Assembly (NCBI GenBank): GCA_019873645.1
Contig: JAIOAX010000007.1
Location: 90,944-154,943, forward strand
DNA from: Chloroflexota bacterium
GTDB taxonomy: Bacteria; Chloroflexota; Anaerolineae; B4-G1; SLSP01
Length of the DNA stretch: 64,000 bases
Reading direction: 5' to 3'
Below are positions 36,341-45,323 of the stretch, piece after piece. The notes below the pieces were generated by a model that searched no databases, had not been told where the DNA came from, and saw only the letters and a program-made list of their open reading frames with translations. The position numbers and the translations under genes are program-made. Numbering within the stretch: the first letter of the stretch is position 1; each line of letters starts with the position of its first letter.

Positions 36341-37764
36341 ACCTTCGTGCGCGTCTACCGATCGCGCTGCTGGCCGGAGGGCTGGCCTTGCTGGTATACG
36401 AGTTGACGCTGGCGCCATCGCTCACCTGGGCGCATTGGGGCGGGGACGGCGGCGATTTCATCACGGCAGCGGTCACCGGGCGGATGCCGCATCCACCGGG
36501 ATTTCCGCTTTATCTGGCGTTGGCGCGTCTCTGGGTGCTTCTTCCCCTCCGCAATCCGGCCTGGCGGCTCAACCTGCTCTCGGCGCTGATGGCGGCCGGG
36601 GCGGTCACATTGACCGCGTTTGCCCTTCAACGTCGGGAAAAATCTCCGTGGATCGTACTTGCGGCGTCGCTCACCCTGGCGTTTGCCCCGTTGTTCTGGT
36701 CGCAGGCGCTCATCACGGAAGTCTACACAACGGCGACGTTCTTTGTGGCGTTGGCGAATTGCGAATTACGAATTACGAATTACGAACCCCCAATCCCTAA
36801 TCCCCAATCCCTAATCTTCAACGGTCTATTGTGTGGCCTGGGGATGTCCGTGCACCCGACATTGGTGTTCCTGATGCCATTGTGGATTATCCATTTGCCA
36901 CGAGATCATAAAGAGAGTATAATTTCCGACTCGCAGTTACATCTTCCCGTCTACTGTCTACCGTCTACCGTCTACCGTCTACTTCTTTTCTTCACTGGCC
37001 TGGGTATCGGCCTGCTCCCCTATGCCCTCTTACCTCTTTTCGGCTCGTGGCCACAGCCGTGGGGCGACCTGCGCACCATCGCCGGGTGGTGGGATGTAGT
37101 GCGTGCGCGGCTGTATTGGGGGTACGCTTTTGGATTGCCATGGGCCGAATGGCCTGCGCGCTTATGGATGTGGGCGCGACTGCTGATCGGACAGTTCTCG
37201 CCGGTGGGGGGGGCACTGGTATTACTTGGCGTCTGGCTCCAACAACGCTCCTGTCGTCGGGAGATACTGGGGTTGGCAGCGGCCGGTGGCTTACTGGCTC
37301 TGTTTGCGCTTGGCTACACTCCGCCGGACGCAATCCTGTATTTGTTGCCGTTACTGCCGTTCTTTATTCCCTGGCTCGCCGTGGGGCTGCGTTGGCTGGT
37401 GCACAAAGGTTTGCCTGCCTGGGCGACGCTGGCCTTGCCGTTGTCACTGCTTGTATGGAACTGGCAGTCCCTGGATTTGCGTCGCGACGCTGAAGCGGTT
37501 TTGTGGTACAATCGTGTTCTGGATGCGGCGCCAGCGGATGCCGTTTTGTTGACGCAGAACGGCGCGCACACCTTTGCGTTGTGGTATGCGCAGGAAGCGG
37601 CGGGACTGCGACAGGATGTGTTAGTTATAGACCGGAATTTGTGGAATCAGGAAAGTTACCGGCAGTTTTTATATCGGCAGATGGGACGCGCGGGCGTTGC
37701 GCCGGAGGATTTGGCGGCGAGTCGGCCTGTGTGTTATGTTGAGGAGGGGATAACGTGTCCATAG
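36337..37764 (+). CDS. DUF2723-family multi-TM protein (GT-C-like), carrying repeat-derived peptide insertions
   Basis: LAPSLTWAHWGGDGGDFITAAVTGRMPHPPGFPLYLALARLWVLLP...NLLSALMAAGAVTL...LITEVYTTATFFVALA. Confidence 0.82.
   Translation: MNLRARLPIALLAGGLALLVYELTLAPSLTWAHWGGDGGDFITAAVTGRMPHPPGFPLYLALARLWVLLPLRNPAWRLNLLSALMAAGAVTLTAFALQRREKSPWIVLAASLTLAFAPLFWSQALITEVYTTATFFVALANCELRITNYEPPIPNPQSLIFNGLLCGLGMSVHPTLVFLMPLWIIHLPRDHKESIISDSQLHLPVYCLPSTVYRLLLFFTGLGIGLLPYALLPLFGSWPQPWGDLRTIAGWWDVVRARLYWGYAFGLPWAEWPARLWMWARLLIGQFSPVGGALVLLGVWLQQRSCRREILGLAAAGGLLALFALGYTPPDAILYLLPLLPFFIPWLAVGLRWLVHKGLPAWATLALPLSLLVWNWQSLDLRRDAEAVLWYNRVLDAAPADAVLLTQNGAHTFALWYAQEAAGLRQDVLVIDRNLWNQESYRQFLYRQMGRAGVAPEDLAASRPVCYVEEGITCP
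36756..36815 (+). repeat. Intergenic-type low-complexity repeat within coding sequence
   Basis: gaattgcgaattacgaattacgaattacgaacccccaatccctaatccccaatccctaatc, translated NCELRITNYEPPIPNPQSLI. Confidence 0.85.
36944..36982 (+). repeat. Second low-complexity repeat within the same coding sequence
   Basis: ttcccgtctactgtctaccgtctaccgtctaccgtctac, translated LPVYCLPSTVYRLL. Confidence 0.85.
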
Positions 37765-39689
37765 TTGATCGCCATAGACGCAAGATCGCGCTAGGCCTGA
37801 TGATCGTTGGCCTGCTTCTGATCGTGCTGTGGATAGGACAGACAACCTTTGCGGCGCTGTCGCTGGCGCGCTCATTGAAGACAGCGCAGACGCTGCTCGA
37901 TGATCCCCAGACAACCGATATGGCGGCGCTAGGCAAATGGCTGCGGCAGACGCGGCGTGATGTAGTAACACTCCGCCGCAATGTCGGTTGGCTTGCCGGT
38001 ATGGGGCCGGCGTTCCGCGGGTTGCCGAAGGTGGGGGCCATTGCCGGTGACGCACCGGCACTGCTTACCCTGGCCGATGGGCTGACCGAGGCCGGTGTCT
38101 TGCTGTGGGAGGCCGCCGAACCGGCGCTGACGGCCGCCCAAACCGGTGACTCGATGCTGGAGATGGTACCGGTTGTGTTCGCGCGCCTTACGCCGAATCT
38201 GCCGCGCGCCCGCGTTGCCATCGCCACAGTACGTGCGGCTTACACTACATTGAATGTGGCCGCTCTGCCGGCTCGTTTGCAGGGACCACTGATGAAACTC
38301 GGCCCCTTATTGCCGTTGTTGGACGATGGTCTGGCGTTTGCCGAAATGGGGCCGGCGTTGCTGGGGCTGGACGCGCCGCGCACTTATCTGGCGTTGGCGA
38401 TCAATGAGAGCGAGTTGCGAGCCGGCGGAGGGTTCATCAGTGGCGTTGGAGAGGTGCACGTTGAAGGTGGGAAGATCACCAGCATGGCCTTTGTGGATAG
38501 TTACGCCGTAGATGATTTTAAGCAACCTTATCCACTTGCACCGGAGCCGCTACGCCAGTTTATGGGCATCGAATTGCTGGTGTTCCGGGATAGCAACTGG
38601 TCGCCCGATTTCCCGACGGCGGCGCGACAGGCCCTGGAATTGTATCGTCCGCAACATCCGGTCAGTGTGGATGGCCTCATCACCGTGGATCAGCGTGCAG
38701 CGCAGCGGCTTCTGGATGTTCTCGGCCCCATCAAGTTGCCTGACTCAGATGAACCTGTGACCGGTGCGACCTTGTTGGAGTATCTTTATAACGCATGGGC
38801 GCCGGAGGATGGTAACCTGAGCGGTGAGTGGTGGCAGCAGCGCAAAGCGTTTATGGGTACAGTGGCCGCAGCCGTGATGGCACGCATTGCCGAAGGGGAT
38901 GTGAACTGGCTGAGTCTGGCGAAGGCTGTGCGCCAACTTATCGCCGAAAAACACATTATGATGTACTTTGTGGATGAAAATGTGCAGGCGTTGTTGACCT
39001 CGCACGGCTGGGATGCCGGACTGCGCGCGCCGCAAGGCGACTATGCTCTGTTGGTGGAAGCGAATGTGGGGTACAACAAAGCCAGCGTCAAACTGGAGCG
39101 TGCTTTCACCTACGCCGTAGACCTCACTCAGTCGCCGCCGCACGTGACAATGACGCTCGCCTACACCCACACCAGTCAGGTAGCTATTGCTTGCGTCCCC
39201 GAAGCGCGCTATGATCCCGAATACACACAGATGATGGATCGCTGCTATTGGGGGTATCTGCGCCTCTATGCGCCCCAGGGGGCGCAACTGCTGGAGGCCA
39301 GCCGGCATCCGATTCCGGCGGAGGCTGTCGCCAATGGGCAGCCATGGGAGGGCATAGCGCGTATCGCGGTGGCGCCGGAAGGGCCATATACCGTTTTTGA
39401 GCAGGCATTGCTTCTGCCGACGGCCTCGCAGGCGACGGTCTCTTTCACCTATACGCTGCCGGATAACGTAGTGCAGCGGAACTCTGACGGCACATTCACC
39501 TATCACCTGCTATGGCAAAAACAACCCGGATTGCATAAGGCAGCGGCGCGCGTGGTCTTGCGTCTTCCTCAAAATGCTGTATTATGTCCATCGCAGCCCT
39601 ATCTCCGCGCTGCGGACGGCGGTGTATGGGTGTATACGGCGGATATGACCGTAGACCAAGATGTGAGTGTTTGCTACGCAGTGCCATAG
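37755..39689 (+). CDS. DUF4012-domain protein
   Basis: N-terminal TM; APRTYLALAINESELRAGGGFISGVGEVHVEGGKITSMAFVDSYAVDDFKQPYPLAPEPLRQFMG...NWSPDFPTAARQALELYRPQ is characteristic. Confidence 0.85.
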   Translation: MSIVDRHRRKIALGLMIVGLLLIVLWIGQTTFAALSLARSLKTAQTLLDDPQTTDMAALGKWLRQTRRDVVTLRRNVGWLAGMGPAFRGLPKVGAIAGDAPALLTLADGLTEAGVLLWEAAEPALTAAQTGDSMLEMVPVVFARLTPNLPRARVAIATVRAAYTTLNVAALPARLQGPLMKLGPLLPLLDDGLAFAEMGPALLGLDAPRTYLALAINESELRAGGGFISGVGEVHVEGGKITSMAFVDSYAVDDFKQPYPLAPEPLRQFMGIELLVFRDSNWSPDFPTAARQALELYRPQHPVSVDGLITVDQRAAQRLLDVLGPIKLPDSDEPVTGATLLEYLYNAWAPEDGNLSGEWWQQRKAFMGTVAAAVMARIAEGDVNWLSLAKAVRQLIAEKHIMMYFVDENVQALLTSHGWDAGLRAPQGDYALLVEANVGYNKASVKLERAFTYAVDLTQSPPHVTMTLAYTHTSQVAIACVPEARYDPEYTQMMDRCYWGYLRLYAPQGAQLLEASRHPIPAEAVANGQPWEGIARIAVAPEGPYTVFEQALLLPTASQATVSFTYTLPDNVVQRNSDGTFTYHLLWQKQPGLHKAAARVVLRLPQNAVLCPSQPYLRAADGGVWVYTADMTVDQDVSVCYAVP

Positions 39690-39699
39690 GAAGGTAACC

Positions 39700-40338
39700 A
39701 TGAATAAGCGACAATGGCTATTGATGGGCTGGTTGCTGATCACGATAGCGTTGGCCGGATTGGCAATGCTGCCGGAAGTCTGGGCGAGGCCAGTGCAGGA
39801 TAACTGGACCGTGCCAACTCGCACGCCAACGCCGGGACCGACAACACCGCCGCCACCGACGACCCCACCGCCATCAACCACACAGGCGCCACCAGCGACT
39901 CAACCCCCATCGCCAACCGAGCCGCCAGCAACCGAACCGCCGCCGGTTGCGCCCACTGCGACGCAAATACCGGACGTGACGGCTACTACGACACCCAAAC
40001 TTCCTACTGCGACAGCCGCGCCGGCCACACCTGAGTCGGCCACGCCTACAGCGACTGTCTTGCCGGCCATATCTACGGTTGAGGTTACGGCGACGGCTAC
40101 ATTATCGCCACACAACTCCCCTACACTTGAAGGGACTACGCCAAAAGCGACCGGCGGAACGCAAAATGCAACGCCATCGCCGCCGCCGACGGCTCGACCG
40201 ACCATTTCGACGCCGACGGCCGAGGCTACGTCGGAGGCCACACGCTCAGAGGCAGGAGGGCCATGGCTTTTCTGCAGTGGTGCGGGATTACTGGTGGTCG
40301 GTCTGGTACTCTTGCTCCTATGGCGACGCCAGGGATGA
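39700..40338 (+). CDS. Pro/Thr-rich secreted or anchored protein with C-terminal TM
   Basis: Signal peptide WLLMGWLLITIALAGLAMLPEVWA; P/T-rich body; C-terminal LFCSGAGLLVVGLVLLLLWRRQG. Confidence 0.75.
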   Translation: MNKRQWLLMGWLLITIALAGLAMLPEVWARPVQDNWTVPTRTPTPGPTTPPPPTTPPPSTTQAPPATQPPSPTEPPATEPPPVAPTATQIPDVTATTTPKLPTATAAPATPESATPTATVLPAISTVEVTATATLSPHNSPTLEGTTPKATGGTQNATPSPPPTARPTISTPTAEATSEATRSEAGGPWLFCSGAGLLVVGLVLLLLWRRQG

Positions 40339-40350
40339 ACGAGGTTATTT

Positions 40351-41604
40351 GTGACGGAACCGATCATCGTTTTTGACCACGTTTCTAAGACCTTCAATCT
40401 GCATAGCAACCGTTCACGTTCGTTTCAAGAAGCACTGATCAACTTGGGACGGCGGCAGCCGCGCGTCCATGATGATTTGCATGCCCTGCGCGATGTCAGC
40501 TTTACCGTTGAGCGTGGGACAACGGTGGGCTTCATCGGTCCAAACGGCGCCGGCAAGAGCACCCTGCTCAAACTCATCGCGCGCATCCTTGAACCTGACG
40601 CCGGTAAAATCACGGTGCTCGGCCGGGTGGGAGCGCTGTTGGAACTCGGCGCGGGTTTCCACCCGGAACTGAGCGGGCGCGAGAACATTTACCTGAACGC
40701 TTCGATTATGGGCTTAAGCCGCCACGAAGTGGACCGGCGCTTCGATGAAATTGTGGCTTTTTCGGAACTGGGACGTTTCATTGATGTGCCGGTGAAACAC
40801 TATTCTTCGGGGATGTATGTACGACTCGGCTTTGCCGTTGCAGTTAATATCGCCCCGGAGATTTTGCTGGTAGATGAAGTCCTGGCGGTGGGGGATGCCG
40901 CGTTTCAGCACAAGTGCACCGACCGCATCGCACAAATGCGGCGCGAAGGCGTGACCATCGTGTGGGTCTCGCACGACCTGGGAACTGTCCAAACCTTGTG
41001 CCATCAAGCGATCTGGTTCAACGAGGGGCGCGTCGCAGCGCACGGCGAAGCTACCGATGTGGTGATGGCCTATCTGTCGCATGTGGCCGAACAAGAGGAG
41101 GCGCGTGCGCATCTTGAGTCGGCATCGCAGGCAGAACAGGCAAAGCAGACGGAACAGGCGGTCCGAAATCGTTGGGGCACGGGGAAGGTCCGCATCACCG
41201 ATGTCAAGCTGTGCGATGGGCAAGGTAATCCGGCGGTCACATTCAGGACCGGGGAGCCGCTGCATATCCATCTGCGTTATCAGGTCGAAGAGCGGGTGGC
41301 CGAACCGGTGTTCGGTCTGGCGATCCATCATCAGAGCGGGACGCACATTTGCGGGCCGAACACCCACTTCGGCGGGTTGGAGATCACAGAAATTAGTGGC
41401 ACAGGCGAGGTCGTCTATACGGTTCCGGCTTTGCCCCTGTTGGAAGGTGCTTATACGGTCTCAGTATCGGCCCACAATCGGATGGACACGGAGATGTTTG
41501 ACTATCACGACCGTCTGTACCCTTTCCGCGTCTATCCGGGCAAGTCGCCGGAACGCTATGGCTTGATGACTTTGAATGGGTATTGGCGGTTGAATGAAGA
41601 CTGA
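40351..41604 (+). CDS. ABC transporter ATP-binding protein, polysaccharide export type (Wzt/TagH-like) with C-terminal Wzt domain
   Basis: Walker A GPNGAGKST; HPELSGRENIYLNASIMGLSR; signature HYSSGMYVRLGFAVA; LLVDEVLAVGD; C-terminal GNPAVTFRTGEPLHIHLRYQV...LEGAYTVSVSAHNRM...YDHDRLYPFRV-type Wzt_C region. Confidence 0.93.
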   Translation: MTEPIIVFDHVSKTFNLHSNRSRSFQEALINLGRRQPRVHDDLHALRDVSFTVERGTTVGFIGPNGAGKSTLLKLIARILEPDAGKITVLGRVGALLELGAGFHPELSGRENIYLNASIMGLSRHEVDRRFDEIVAFSELGRFIDVPVKHYSSGMYVRLGFAVAVNIAPEILLVDEVLAVGDAAFQHKCTDRIAQMRREGVTIVWVSHDLGTVQTLCHQAIWFNEGRVAAHGEATDVVMAYLSHVAEQEEARAHLESASQAEQAKQTEQAVRNRWGTGKVRITDVKLCDGQGNPAVTFRTGEPLHIHLRYQVEERVAEPVFGLAIHHQSGTHICGPNTHFGGLEITEISGTGEVVYTVPALPLLEGAYTVSVSAHNRMDTEMFDYHDRLYPFRVYPGKSPERYGLMTLNGYWRLNED

Positions 41605-43936
41605 CAGGCACATCTTAGTCATCAGTCATGACGTCGTCGGTGCTCACATGGCCGGGCCGGGAATCCGCTATTGTGAACTGGCGCGCGTGTTGGCACAGCA
41701 CTTCCGCGTGACTCTGGCCGCCCCCGTTGTGAAAGATGTGACTATAGCGGATGTTGAACTGTGGCCCTACCAGCCTGGCGTATGGGATTCGCTTGCGCCG
41801 GTAGTTTCACGGGCAACAACCCTGGTGCTCTGTGGCGACGTGCTGGCATGGTTTCCGCAGTTCATGCAAGGTGAGACGCCGTTGGTGATAGACGGCTATG
41901 ATCCCCATCCGCTAGAGACATTGGCACTGTTTGCCGGGATGCCGGAGCAAGCGCAGCGGCACCAAGAGCGTGAGCGGATCTTGCAAATGCAATGCCGGGC
42001 CGGTGACTTTTTCATCTGCGCCGGTGAGCGGCAGCGAGATTGGTGGTTGGGATTATTGGAGGCGACGGGACGACTCAATGCCCAGGTCTATAACGCCGAT
42101 CCCTCGCTGCGGCAATTGATTGATGTGGTTCCTTTTGGATTACCTGCTTCACCTCCGCAACATACCAGGACGGTGCTCAAAGGTGTCTGGCCGGGCATTG
42201 CTCCAGATGACAAGGTCATCCTGTGGGGTGGGGGACTGTGGCAGTGGCTTGATCCTCTCACGGCGATCCGGGCAATGGCACGCTTGCGAGAGCAACGCAA
42301 TGATGTGCGGCTGATTTTCCCCGGCACGCGCCACCCCAATACTGCGATCCCCGATATGCCTGTAGTGCGTCAGGCTCGAGAACTTGCCGCAGATTTAGGG
42401 CTTTTGGACAGCCACGTTTTCTTCGGCGATTGGGTGCCTTATGCCGAGTGGCCCAATTACCTGCTGGAAGCGGATGCGGGGGTGTCGCTGCATTTTGATA
42501 CTGTGGAGACACGCCTGGCCTTTCGCAGTCGGGTGTTGGACTACATCTGGGCCGGGCTACCGATGGTGCTCACGGGCGGTGATGCAACCGCCGATTTGGT
42601 GCAGCAGCATGGACTGGGGCAGTTGGTGGATGTTGAGGATGTGGACGGTGTTGTACAAGCGTTGCTTGACATCCTGGCGCAACCGTGCGTGGCCTGGGAA
42701 GTACACTTTGCCACGACGCGGGCGCAGTTGACCTGGGAGCGGGCGGCGGAACCGTTGGTGCGGTTTTGTCAACACCCGCGCCGGATCGCAGATTGTTCTA
42801 CCATGGTGTTCGGCGAGCCAACAGCGACACCGGCGATTCCGGCGGCCGTGCAAACGCGGCTGGAGCAGCAGGAACAGGAAATTGCACGTTTGCGCGCTTT
42901 GGTGGACGGCTATGAGCGCGGGCGATTCATCCGGTTGATGTCTTATTTGCATGGTCTATGGCAGCAATCAATAGGGCGTTTGCTGGTTCAATGGCGAAGG
43001 CGACGGTGGGTTAAGCATTTTCATCAGGCGTTGTGTCATGAACTGGGTACGGTTAGTGATCATGCATTTGTAGATCGTGCTTATTGGCGGATCCTGCGAC
43101 GTGCGCCGGATGCAGCGGGATTTAAACATTATACGGATTTATTAGCCCGTCATCAACTGTCGCGGCGTCAAGTAGTGGCATCTCTTGTGCAATCGGCAGA
43201 ATTCCATGAGGCATTACGGCGAATGTACGGCATTGTTGAACAATTGCATCTCGTGCGTTGCCAGATGATTAAACAATTGCCTCCAGCACAGGATGTGCTG
43301 GATTTAGGAGGAGCAGCTCCGAATTCGATTCAAGGTGCATTATTGGTAATGGGTTATCCTCATCCCCTAAAAACTCTGACCATTGTAGACTTGCCACCGA
43401 TAGATCGGCTTGGGACGTATATATATGGGTCGGATGAGCGACCGGGGGAATGGATAGCGACGGAGGTGGGGCAAATTCGTTATCTTCATACCCGGATGAC
43501 GGATTTGAGAGCTATCCTCTCTTGCAGCATGGATTTGGTTTTCTCTGGTCAAAGCATTGAGCATATCAGCGTATTGGACGCAAAACAAGTGATGCATGAA
43601 GTGTACCGCATCTTACGTCCTGGCGGGCATTTTTGCCTAGATACGCCGAATCGTGCCTTGACCTCAATTCAATCCCCGGACCAATTGATCCATCCTGAAC
43701 ATCAGGTTGAATATCATGTTTCTGAACTTGTGGCTCTGCTGCGAGAGACGGGATTTATTATAGAAAAAGTTAAAGGCATCTGTCCGATGCCGAATACGGT
43801 ACGCACCGGCGTGTTTGATGCGAATGAGATCTTTGCCCACGCTTACCTTTCTGATGAAGCGGAGCAAAGTTATTTATTCTATGTCCAATGTGTAAAACCT
43901 GATGATAGAGAAGATGATAGAGAAAGTGTAAATTGA
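41594..43936 (+). CDS. Tripartite protein: N-terminal GT4-like glycosyltransferase, DUF4214-like segment, C-terminal SAM methyltransferase
   Basis: GT4-like LRE...IFPGTRHPNTAIPDMPVVRQARELAADLGLLDSHVFFGDWVPYAEWPNYLLEADAGVSLH; AFVDRAYWRILRRAPDAAGFKHYTDLLARHQLSRRQVVASLVQSAEFHE; MDLVFSGQSIEHISVLDAKQVMHEVYRILRPGGHFCLDTPN. Confidence 0.82.
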   Translation: MKTDRHILVISHDVVGAHMAGPGIRYCELARVLAQHFRVTLAAPVVKDVTIADVELWPYQPGVWDSLAPVVSRATTLVLCGDVLAWFPQFMQGETPLVIDGYDPHPLETLALFAGMPEQAQRHQERERILQMQCRAGDFFICAGERQRDWWLGLLEATGRLNAQVYNADPSLRQLIDVVPFGLPASPPQHTRTVLKGVWPGIAPDDKVILWGGGLWQWLDPLTAIRAMARLREQRNDVRLIFPGTRHPNTAIPDMPVVRQARELAADLGLLDSHVFFGDWVPYAEWPNYLLEADAGVSLHFDTVETRLAFRSRVLDYIWAGLPMVLTGGDATADLVQQHGLGQLVDVEDVDGVVQALLDILAQPCVAWEVHFATTRAQLTWERAAEPLVRFCQHPRRIADCSTMVFGEPTATPAIPAAVQTRLEQQEQEIARLRALVDGYERGRFIRLMSYLHGLWQQSIGRLLVQWRRRRWVKHFHQALCHELGTVSDHAFVDRAYWRILRRAPDAAGFKHYTDLLARHQLSRRQVVASLVQSAEFHEALRRMYGIVEQLHLVRCQMIKQLPPAQDVLDLGGAAPNSIQGALLVMGYPHPLKTLTIVDLPPIDRLGTYIYGSDERPGEWIATEVGQIRYLHTRMTDLRAILSCSMDLVFSGQSIEHISVLDAKQVMHEVYRILRPGGHFCLDTPNRALTSIQSPDQLIHPEHQVEYHVSELVALLRETGFIIEKVKGICPMPNTVRTGVFDANEIFAHAYLSDEAEQSYLFYVQCVKPDDREDDRESVN

Positions 43937-45309
43937 TGATGAAAGCCTCAATCATCATTTTATCCTGGAATGGAATGTCGTATCTGGGCCCATGTCTCGA
44001 TGCTGTGCTGGCCCAGGACTATCCGGATTTTGAAGTCATCGTTGTAGACAACGGCTCCGCCGATGGCTCGGCGGATTTTGTGGCAACGCGCTATCCACAG
44101 GTGCGCCTGATCCGTAATGCGCGCAACCTGGGCTTTGCCGCCGGGAGCAACATTGGCTTGCGCGCGGCAGCCGGTGAGGTGTTGGTGCTGCTGAATCAGG
44201 ATACGGAAGTGTGCCCGGGATGGCTGGCGGCGCTGGTGACAGCGCTTCAGGATCCTACGATAGGGATTGTGGGCTGTAAACTGCTTTATCCTAACGGGAC
44301 AATCCAGCACGCAGGCGGACGTATTGTAGATAGCCGCGGGTCGGCGCGACATATCGGGCGCGATGAGATAGACGAAGGCCAATATGACGCGATTCAGGAT
44401 GTGGATTTTGTGACGGGGGCTGCGTTGGCCTTAACACGCACGACGTTCGCTTGCATCGGCCCTTTAGATGAGGGATTTATGCCGGCGTATTATGAAGATA
44501 CCGACTGGTGTTACCGAACACGTGAAGCCGGATTGCGTGTCATTTACTGCCCTTCCGCCATGGCGATTCATTATGAATCTGCTTCTTCGGTTACCAGCAG
44601 TTATACACATCAGGTCAACTTTCATAGTGGACGATTGCGGTTTTTATTCAAACATCTAAAGTTGGAAGATTTGTGGGCCTCCTTTGTACCGGCAGAATCT
44701 GAGGGGATACAAAATCTGGGTCCGGGTGGTGAGTTGGAAGCCTTGCGGCAAGCCTGGATGAACCTGTTGTTGTCACTGCCGGATATTCTCGAATTCCGTT
44801 TGCGCTTCATTGAACCGGATATGGACCCACAAATGATGGGCGAATCGCTGTTTCAAATTGCAATGACATTACGTGGACTATGTGCTAAGGAGCAGCCTTT
44901 TTACATACCTCGCGAGCCTTCAGTCGCTGCACAGCCCGAGATCTGGAACTCACAATTGGCCTCTTTGTACCATGAAGGAGAGATTACGCCACAACCTTTT
45001 CGTTCAAGTGTCCCCGTTATAGGACCAGCCATTGTTGCATTTCGTGAGACATGGCTCAGCATGGCGGCGCGATGGTACATACAGCCCTTGATTATGCAGC
45101 AGCGGGTATTTAATGCCCATACGGTGCAGTTGTTGAATCAAATCACCGACAATCTAAATCAAATCGCCGACAATCTAAATCAAATCGCCGACAATAGTGT
45201 ACGTAGTCAGCAGGAAAATGCTCAACATGTGCGAGAGCTGAATACTTTGCTATCTGAACTTCTTCACTTACAGAAGCGGGTCGCCGAACTGGAAGGGCGA
45301 TTATTATAA
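43933..45309 (+). CDS. Glycosyltransferase family 2 with C-terminal GPxIxxFR motif and coiled coil
   Basis: ASIIILSWNGMSYLGPCLDAVLAQDYPDFEVIVVDNGSADGSADFV...VLVLLNQDTEV...GFMPAYYEDTDWCYRTREAGLRVIY. Confidence 0.92.
   Translation: MMMKASIIILSWNGMSYLGPCLDAVLAQDYPDFEVIVVDNGSADGSADFVATRYPQVRLIRNARNLGFAAGSNIGLRAAAGEVLVLLNQDTEVCPGWLAALVTALQDPTIGIVGCKLLYPNGTIQHAGGRIVDSRGSARHIGRDEIDEGQYDAIQDVDFVTGAALALTRTTFACIGPLDEGFMPAYYEDTDWCYRTREAGLRVIYCPSAMAIHYESASSVTSSYTHQVNFHSGRLRFLFKHLKLEDLWASFVPAESEGIQNLGPGGELEALRQAWMNLLLSLPDILEFRLRFIEPDMDPQMMGESLFQIAMTLRGLCAKEQPFYIPREPSVAAQPEIWNSQLASLYHEGEITPQPFRSSVPVIGPAIVAFRETWLSMAARWYIQPLIMQQRVFNAHTVQLLNQITDNLNQIADNLNQIADNSVRSQQENAQHVRELNTLLSELLHLQKRVAELEGRLL
45136..45198 (+). 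repeat. Three tandem 21-bp in-frame repeats encoding one heptad each
   Basis: aatcaaatcaccgacaatcta / aatcaaatcgccgacaatcta / aatcaaatcgccgacaatagt; peptide (L)NQITDNLNQIADNLNQIADNS. Confidence 0.92.
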
Positions 45310-45323
45310 CGTTCTGAAATTGT

